Shown in pieces: positions 57,501 to 64,000 of a DNA stretch of 64,000 nt; position 1 is the stretch's first letter, and each line of letters starts with the position of its first letter. The DNA comes from Persicaria tinctoria (Eukaryota > Streptophyta > Magnoliopsida > Caryophyllales > Polygonaceae): NCBI GenBank assembly GCA_037127255.1, contig JBANSL010000020.1, positions 55,279,098 to 55,343,097 of the forward strand, in the 5' to 3' direction. Under the pieces are notes generated by a model, which ran no database searches, had not been told where the DNA came from, and saw only the letters and a program-made list of their open reading frames with translations. Made by a program: the position numbers and the translations under genes.

Positions 57501-58201
57501 AGTTTGAGAAATTTTCTCCAAATAACAGTCTTGCACAGCTTCCGCACTCTAAAATCGATTGACCAAGTGAATGGTCAAGAATAAACCATTTCCATCAATA
57601 TAGCTCCCAGATTTTATCTCTTAGACATGTAAGAGGTGCAGTCATAGCCAACTATTTCTGCATGTATAACAGAAGAAAGGCATCTACTAGCCCTAAATCC
57701 ATCTATCATCAGTCATTACAACACAATAGTCCATCAGAGCTTAATTGTTTCTACTCTATTGAATTAGGGCTCAATTAACAAACAATTATTCGTCTATTAC
57801 ACAATTACGTACCAAAATTCAAACACAAATCAGCAAGCAACTCCATCAGATGAAAATACAATTCTCAAACAACAAATACCACAGAAAAAGAAACTGATTG
57901 CTGAATTTACCTCATGGAAGGAGAGAACGGATGTAGCTTCCCTAAGGACCCTAACCCACTCCCCACCGGAGCATTGAATGTCAACGGAGACGGCGGGAAG
58001 AGCTAGGTTATCGGAGATCACAAGCTCCCTCGTGCGCTCCTCATCGAGCAAAACCAGGCGAGAGCCAGGGGCACCTTTGCAGTAGAGAAGCCGGATATCG
58101 GAGCTCACATCAAACCCTCTTCCCAGGGCCTGGATTGCATTGCTCAATGTCGTCAACAGAGCGCCGTTCGCCGCACTGCAGCTAGTCGATGCGTCTGCCA
58201 T
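54505..58201 (-). CDS. CAD1: MACPF-domain protein, CAD1 type (six exons, 570 aa)
   Basis: Exons: 58201-57911, 57211-56973, 56839-56644, 56434-56246, 55601-55452, 55152-54505. Phases agree throughout. Intron 2 starts GC (AAG|GCAAGT). The MACPF domain is seen in ALGRGFDVSSDIRLLYCKG, GSFNAMFNFTGSWQVDAAST and the family signature YGTHVVTSVTIGGRDVVY. The C-terminal part has RLAIHLQHLVSLP, HFSHVSTAPIE, GSQLGVWNFGSKSVLYLKL and ends KIILRVKYSLLNY. A proline/glycine-rich loop (about residues 490-510) is a local feature. Plant CAD1 and NSL1 are negative regulators of salicylate-linked programmed cell death. They lack signal peptides and their pore-forming ability is unproven. ASFIENYGTH across intron 2 agrees with the CAD1 branch. 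The ATG at 58201 was chosen because the family begins at that point; the open frame upstream to 58387 looks like leader. Confidence 0.9.
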
Positions 58202-58768
58202 AGAAGATTGGGTCTCAACCAGAGATTTGAGCGATTGGGGCACAGCTAATTTGCATACTTTGCTTTCTTCTTCGGAGAAATTGGCGAGATGGGTTAAAGC
58301 AAAGGGGAACGAACTTGTTATTCCAAGTGAGTCAGCTGCGAAATTGATAAGATGTTGATTTGATTTGGGGGAATTTCGGGTATTCAAAATGTGGGGATGT
58401 GTTGAGTTGATTTTGAAGGAGAGGGATGGGGTAGGTTTGGACTTTTTTCGGGGAGGGAGGCCGTCGAACTTCAGGAAGATCGAGGCTTTTTGACTGCACA
58501 GGGCGATTGGATTGGATTGGAGTTGGAGTTGGATTGGAGGTGGTGGGCTCTCTTCAAACGCGCTTTTGTAAACGTAAAGGAAGATTCTACGTTGACCGGT
58601 CTGTCTTTTACTTTTATTTTTTAATTAAAGTTTTTTTTAATTTAATAACACAAGTGTTTTGTGAAAGTAAACTATTGACCAAAAATCAATTTTGTTTTCT
58701 CATTCTACACTTCATCCTCATTTTATGTTCAAAATAATTGAAAATATATGATGCTACACTAGTTAATA
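58202..58768. promoter_or_regulatory. Upstream region of the CAD1-like gene
   Basis: This is the probable 5' leader and promoter read leftward. It has purine-rich and G-rich stretches near 58400-58470 and a GGATTGGA-type short repeat at 58506-58540. No TATA box is obvious. Confidence 0.4.
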
Positions 58769-59052
58769 CTCCCTCCGTCTTTTTTAGCTCATAAAATTTT
58801 GTAAAAAATACATGTTTTTTTAAATTTAATAATCACACTTAACCTACTTTTACATCTAATCATTACTCTAATTTTTACATCACCCTACTCTCCTCCTCAC
58901 AATTTAAAAAAAAAAACAAAAAACAAATACTCTAATATCAAAGTCTAATCATTACACTTAACCTACTTTTTACATCTAAGCATTACACTTAATATACTTC
59001 TTAATTCTCGTGCTCCGTCATAAAAAAGACATGTATTTTGAGACGGATTGAG
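58769..59052. mobile_element. Stowaway-type MITE (diverged)
   Basis: Ends CTCCCTCCGTC and GACGGATTGAG are inverted with a few changes and flanked by TA. It is about 284 bp and AT-rich, with an internal repeat of CTAATCATTACACTTAACCTACTTT. A second fragment of the same type (TACTCCTTCCATCT) follows at 59060. Confidence 0.7.
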
Positions 59053-59436
59053 TACTTAATACTCCTTCCATCTAAAAAATATACATCATTTAATTTTTCA
59101 ACATGTTGAATTTTTAAAAAGCTAAAAACTCTATAAAATATGTAATATCAATTTTTGAAAATAAACTTATACTCATTACTGATGCATGTTTATTTATAAA
59201 AAATATTTAAATTTAATATTTTTAAATTTTTTAACTTCTTAAAAAACATATTAAAAAAATAAACGACGTATTTTTTGTACTTTATATTTTGTCAAATAGA
59301 TAGGTACATAGTATTAAATAAAATCGAGAAGAAAAAAAATCAAAATTTGACAAAAAGGTATAGGAGACAAAATGTTAAATAGAAAAGTATGGACATAGAA
59401 ATAAGACTATACTGTATATATTAGTCAGTGACTCAC
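59053..59436. other. AT-rich intergenic sequence
   Basis: It contains another diverged CTCCNTCC-type fragment (59060-59290) with a worn right end (GACGTATTTTTTGTAC). Nothing else is recognised. Confidence 0.4.
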
Positions 59437-59439
59437 TAA

Positions 59440-60128
59440 GAGCACTTTTATCAGTGTACTATTCAAGATGCTTAATGTGAATATATTAGTAAAATATTGA
59501 AGGAGGGGGGAGAGGGATGCTTAACGGATGCTAAATAAGCATAGATGCTTATGGGTATAATAAATGGTCGGGGGGGGACGCGTGTCACGCTTGCACTGGA
59601 GGTGGGAAGAAGCGGTTGAGATTGAAGGGAAGGAACGGCTGAGATTTAATTTAGCATATTTTAATTAAATTCAAATAATGTTATTTTCTCTATTTGAAAT
59701 GTAAATTTTTTTATAAAAAAATTACCATAATACTATATTCATTTTTCTCTACACATAGACATCAATTTTGAATATGTTTCGACATATTTTGAAAAAAATT
59801 ATTTCTTTCGATATAATTATATTGTCGGTAAATTGGATTTTGGTAAAAAAAAATGTTATTTTAGTAATTAAATACTAAAATAATTGTCATAGAAGGGTTA
59901 TTTTAGTAATTAAATACTAATATAATATTATAAACATGTTGAAAATAATTGTTATAGAAGGGTATATTCGTAAATTGAATTGGTAAAAAAAGATGAATTG
60001 TTGGATGTTAGGGATGTTATTGTTAAAGTGAAAAAAGTGAGGAAAGGATGCTATGCTGATGTGGTGGAGAGAGATGAATAAAAAAATAGTAATTTTAGTA
60101 TCTTGAATAGTAACTAATAAACATGGTC
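59440..60128. mobile_element. PIF/Harbinger-like MITE
   Basis: The left end GAGCACTTTTATCAGTGTAC with TATTCAAGATGCT mirrors the right end (AGTATCTTGAATAGTAACTAATAAACATGGTC), and TAA lies on each side (59437-59439, 60129-60131). A TAA duplication with imperfect inverted ends fits PIF/Harbinger-derived MITEs. Inside, TTATTTTAGTAATTAAATACTAA repeats at about 59860 and 59900. Confidence 0.6.
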
Positions 60129-60131
60129 TAA

Positions 60132-60512
60132 GGGGAAAAAAATTAATGTCGAAAAATGGAATGAAAAAAAAAACAGAGTTAAAATTTTTTAGTGATTCTC
60201 TCACATGAAGCTTCAGTCATTTCAGGCAGAAAATGGCAAAATGGAATGGAAAATTAAAATTAGGTTCATTCCAATTTCAAGATTCAAACAAGTGAATATT
60301 TTGAAGGAGTATATAGTCATTTAAACAATTAACATTTTAATTACATTGTTGGGGCGAGGCTGTTATTTTGGATCGTCTACTAATTAACACACATTGATCG
60401 ATCTCTTTCAGGACAACATCCACACAGTAACGAGAAATTCATTAATCGTCGAATGCCTTGCGTTGAGCTAGCTAGAAGAAAGCTGTTTCGCGACTTAATT
60501 AATGATTCTATA
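60132..60512. other. Intergenic, no gene seen
   Basis: AT-rich sequence with no recognised element or frame. Confidence 0.4.
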
Positions 60513-60520
60513 CTGTCAGG

Positions 60521-60885
60521 AATGACTATTATATGAACTGAATAGCTCGAGATCGGCTAGAAGCTCATTTATTTAAACAAGCCGAGCTTGAACAAAATTT
60601 TAAGCTCGGTTGAAAGCTCGTCTCGTTCGAATAAAGCTCGAACAACTCGAATTCTATGGAATTTCTAAAATTTCCTTTAAGTTAACATGTTATAACCAGG
60701 TAGAACTACTTAAAGCTCGAAAAAAATCTCGTCTCGAACTCGTTCATTTCCTAAACAAGCCAAACCTGAACAAAATAAAAAGCCCGTTTAAAAAAAATTG
60801 GCTCGGTTCGACTCGAACTCGTTTAACAAACGAACCAATCTTGAACATGCCAAACTCGGCTTGTTCGGCTCGAATAACACCCCTA
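60521..60885. mobile_element. hAT-type MITE (same family as 16574)
   Basis: This 365-bp element is flanked by an exact 8-bp duplication CTGTCAGG (60513-60520, 60886-60893). The right end is TCGAATAACACCCCTA and the left begins AATGACTATTATATGAAC. The interior closely parallels the copy at 16574 (for example GGAATTTCTAAAATTTCCTT and TTAACATGTTATAACCA). It is noncoding. Confidence 0.88.
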
Positions 60886-60893
60886 CTGTCAGG

Positions 60894-61749
60894 CAGCATC
60901 AATCAATTCAATCCAAACATTAACTCTTCATATATATTAATTCACTATTCAGAGATATATATTGTTCACAGGATTGGAATTTTCAATTTGGTGAGAGTGT
61001 TAATTGAAGAAGGGAATGGAATCGATATGAGATTAATGTTGTTCTCATTGCTGTATATGATCGATTCAAAGAGGGCTCAGCAAAGTCATGTTTGGCTGGC
61101 GGGCCTTTTAGTTTTAGATCGATATAGCTGTCATTCTCCCTTTGTTTGCAGTCATTGTATTTTCCTTTCAGATTCACTTTAATTTTGCCTTGGATCGAAT
61201 TCCTAACCATGTGGCACTTTTCCGCCACCGAGTATAAACGACGCCTTAATATATGCAATGTGAGATAACCGATTCCATATCTTTCATCTTATATAGTGGT
61301 CAAAATTTATCAACATCATCGACTTTGGTCTTAATCAAACTAAATTCACATCACCGTATATTCAGTCTTGTTCTCAAAATTGTAATAATCTGTGAAGCAG
61401 ATTATGAAGAAGAGGATGAAGAAATCAACCTCTGAAATTGGAGGAAACCAGAGGACGAGAGAGAGAGAGTATGAACTTCATTGTATTGATGTGAATTGTA
61501 ATTGTGTTGTATTAGTTACAGCTGAGCTCTATTTATAGACTTCTTGTACAATCTGTAACCGAAAGCTTGTAACAGAAATCCTAACTGAATTCTAATAGAA
61601 CAGTGAGCTATTCTCCTTTCCCTTTAGTTGTGTGTTTGTTGTCAATTGTATTACCCTCAATAAAAATCATAGCTAGCTAAGGGAACGCACAGTAAAATAG
61701 ATTTTTTTTATGTAGTCGGTAAATAAATACGCGGATCCAGTTACAGTAT
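60894..61749. other. Intergenic, no supported gene
   Basis: Two overlapping opposite-strand frames (60983-61258) have no known domain. A segment at 61470-61675 (AACTTCATTGTATTGATGTG ... TACCCTCAATAAAAATCA) resembles the ends of some copia LTRs and could be a solo LTR, but no matching partner or duplication was found. Confidence 0.35.
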
Positions 61750-61950
61750 AGGTGAATAGGAAAATGGAACCAACTCTCCAGCTTGTTCGGTTTAGGTTTG
61801 CTTGTTCGATTGTACTTGTGTGCTTCTCACCGTTTATAATGCATCTTTTTTTTTTTCTATTTTATGTTGCTTGTTTTGACGGTTCGGCCTCTCGAGTTGC
61901 CGGATCTGTCCGGTCCTCGAATGATTTCCTTATCAAAAAAAAAAAATTAT
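61750..61950 (+). repeat. Non-LTR retroelement 3' tail (family also at 18690 and 43643)
   Basis: GGTTCGGCCTCTCGAGTTGCC and CTGTCCGGTCCTCGAATGATTTCC are followed by an A-run, matching the tail at 18860-18930. T/G-rich sequence upstream also corresponds. The 5' limit is uncertain. Confidence 0.55.
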
Positions 61951-61995
61951 GATAAAATCATATAAACACGTGTGTTACTTTATAAATCTTTAATT

Positions 61996-63231
61996 GGAAT
62001 TTTCGTCAAATACCCCTGAGTTTAAGGCTAATTCGCGTGGTGTACAAAAGTTTGACATATTTCGCCTGGTGCCCCTGAGGTTTTCATTTTTTTCTCCAAA
62101 TACCCCTAAGGTTTATACTTTTTCGCCAAATGCCCCTCTGTCGAATTTAATAACGTTTTTTTATTGAAAAATAGTACAATTCCCCCAATATGGCGCATAT
62201 TTTTAATAAAAATAAAATTTCTAAGTATAAAAAATTACTATGATAAATTTAAATAAGATATTATCAAACGTCAAAATAAAATACAAAAAAAAGATTTGAT
62301 AATTAAGTAAAAAATAATTAAAATATTTATGAAAAATGTGTAAAAATTACACGAGTTTAAGATTTAAGTAAAATATGTTGATTGGGTTAAAATCCTAAAA
62401 TAAATATGTTTATAACACCTAATAAAAAATGCTTATTAATTAATATTTAGATATAACTAGATTGATTAAAGAAACGTGTACAAATTTCATTAGTTTGATT
62501 TTTTTTTTCAAGGTTCGGTTGATTGGGAGGAAATTGTGAAATTAAAATTATTATGTCATCTAAGAAAAAATATTTCTCATTTAACAATTAGAATAGATAA
62601 ATCTCATTGGTTAAAAAAATGTTTTAAAATTTTATTATTTGAGAATTTATGTAGATTAGGTTGATTGTGTGAAATTCCGAAAATTAAGATTATTATATAA
62701 AAAATAGTTTTCATCGTACACACACAAAAAGAGAGATTAATTGCTTTGAAAAAAAAGAATTTATATATTTGGAACTATGTATTTTAAAAAAAAAAACGTT
62801 TTGAATTAATCTCATTGTTTAAATAAATAGCGTGAAATGATATTGTGTAATTAATACATAATGAAATAATACTGTATAGTTAATTTTAACTTTATCAAAA
62901 AAAAAGTTTTGAATTAATTCAATTGATTAAAAAATGTAATATGATATGGTATTGTGTATATAATATTAGATAATTTAATTACCATAATTAAATAATATTG
63001 TTCAAATAATACCTTACAAAAATAATAATGAAATAATATTTTCTATTCTTTTTATTTTCAATTAAAAAAACGTTAACAAATTCGAAAGAGGGGCATTTGG
63101 CGAAAAATTAAAAACCTCAGGGGTATTTGGCGAAAAAAATGAAAACCTCAGGGATACCTGGCGAAATATGTCAAACTTTTGTACACCACGCGAATTAGCT
63201 TTAACCTCAGGGGTATTTGGCGAAAATTCCG
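61996..63231. mobile_element. MULE-type nonautonomous element with long inverted repeats
   Basis: Inverted repeats of about 190 bp (61996 to about 62185 and about 63045-63231) begin GGAATTTTCG and are flanked by an exact 10-bp duplication ATCTTTAATT (61986-61995, 63232-63241). Each repeat contains several spaced copies of a CGCCAAATACCCCTGAGG-like motif. The interior is very AT-rich with no transposase. Long inverted repeats plus a 9-11 bp duplication place it with the MULEs. Confidence 0.82.
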
Positions 63232-63241
63232 ATCTTTAATT

Positions 63242-64000
63242 GATATACGAATAAAAAAGAAAGGGATCAAAAATCTCACCTAGAAATCCTTAGAACGGTT
63301 GAAGAAATCCAGGAGCTTAGAAGGAATTTCAATTTTCAAATATATATTAGGTTTAACCACTACTATAGATAATTAGTCAAGTTGTACTGCTGATTTCATA
63401 TCAAAGGCTACATGCATGTCACTTGTAATATGGAGAGTATGATTTTGATATAGTTCAGGTGTGGACGTGGGAATTGTTAAGAGGGTTTTGGTGGATCGTA
63501 TAGAGGGAATATTTTGGATATAGTTTCCCACTTTATATAAGATTTTTGGTATGGTCTTATATTTTTATAATTTAGTTTATCTACCACATCTATATATTTA
63601 CCTATTCAAGTTTTGTAACATCATCCTTAGGAATGATAGAAGGGTGAGGGTTGAGCTTTATCTTGTCAAAGTCGCCTAATTTTCGCATACTAAAAAAAAT
63701 TGATATACAAAATAAACTCTGCATATTAATCAGTAGACTTTATATAGTATATGATTAAATTTTCATGCAATTCGATAAGGTGTCAGAGTTTTAAAAACAT
63801 AAAATATTTAATTTACGTGTTATGCGCATCTATAAACAACCCTAGTTATTTAACGGTCATGCTATCGGCACGGTCATGTCACAACTATAATATACATACA
63901 TATAAAGGCTCACTTAGAACAAATATATAAGTTCTCAACAATAACATATAGACATATATTGAAAAGATGTTATAATAAAGAGAGTGTCGGCCATGATAAG
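63242..64000. other. Intergenic to the right edge, no gene seen
   Basis: AT-rich sequence with no open frame of note and no recognised element ends. Confidence 0.4.

Noticed and set aside
60610..61182. 190-codon + strand frame
   Set aside because: It begins inside a hAT MITE and continues through the duplication into the flank, with no domain.
61470..61675. Solo copia LTR
   Set aside because: It resembles copia LTR termini, but no TG/CA limits, partner or target duplication could be fixed by eye.

Overview
This window is nuclear DNA from a flowering plant, most likely a eudicot. The host genes have several exons, lie far apart, and are separated by plant transposons: Ty1/copia, gypsy-type LTR, plant L1 LINE, hAT, Stowaway, MULE and Helitron elements. 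There are no bacterial-style operons, no CRISPR array, and I recognised no tRNA or rRNA gene.

Layout. 1-3151: the 3' half of a Ty1/copia retrotransposon with an open polyprotein frame. 3628-22947: three tandem GDSL esterase/lipase genes on the + strand. The first two are split apart by a LINE of about 12.2 kb (5377-17531, - strand) bounded by a 15-bp target duplication. Between its ORF1 and ORF2 the LINE carries a large tandem array with an exact 537-bp period. 24580-30019: an integrin-linked-kinase-like gene (- strand) with ankyrin repeats and a degraded catalytic site. 30801-38518: a gypsy-like LTR element with no recognisable coding, two internal tandem arrays and a nested, internally deleted copia element (34450-36929). 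39164-39911: a copia fragment. 40018-41767: a cyclic phosphodiesterase gene (- strand). 42170-50735: transposon-dense DNA with a Stowaway element, TA microsatellites, a retroelement tail split by a hAT-like element, a gene-capturing MULE and a putative Helitron directly abutting that MULE. 51048-51938: an oil-body-associated protein gene (DUF1264, - strand). 54505-58201: a MACPF-domain gene of the CAD1 type (- strand). 58769-63231: Stowaway, Harbinger-like, hAT and MULE-type nonautonomous elements.

The host genes have unrelated jobs: secreted lipid/ester hydrolysis, membrane-proximal signalling, cyclic-phosphate hydrolysis, seed oil bodies and control of cell death. Their grouping (GDSL, ILK, CPDase, DUF1264, CAD1) matches, as far as I recall, gene neighbourhoods kept in duplicated segments of Arabidopsis chromosomes 1, 4 and 5, so the genic skeleton looks like an old syntenic block swollen by transposons.

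The most unusual structures are the array-bearing LINE, the gypsy element with 165-bp and ~77-bp internal arrays, the MULE/Helitron junction, precise loss of one intron in the first GDSL gene, and three candidate GC-AG introns. Exon coordinates come from reading frame, splice consensus and remembered family motifs. No alignment or transcript data were available.
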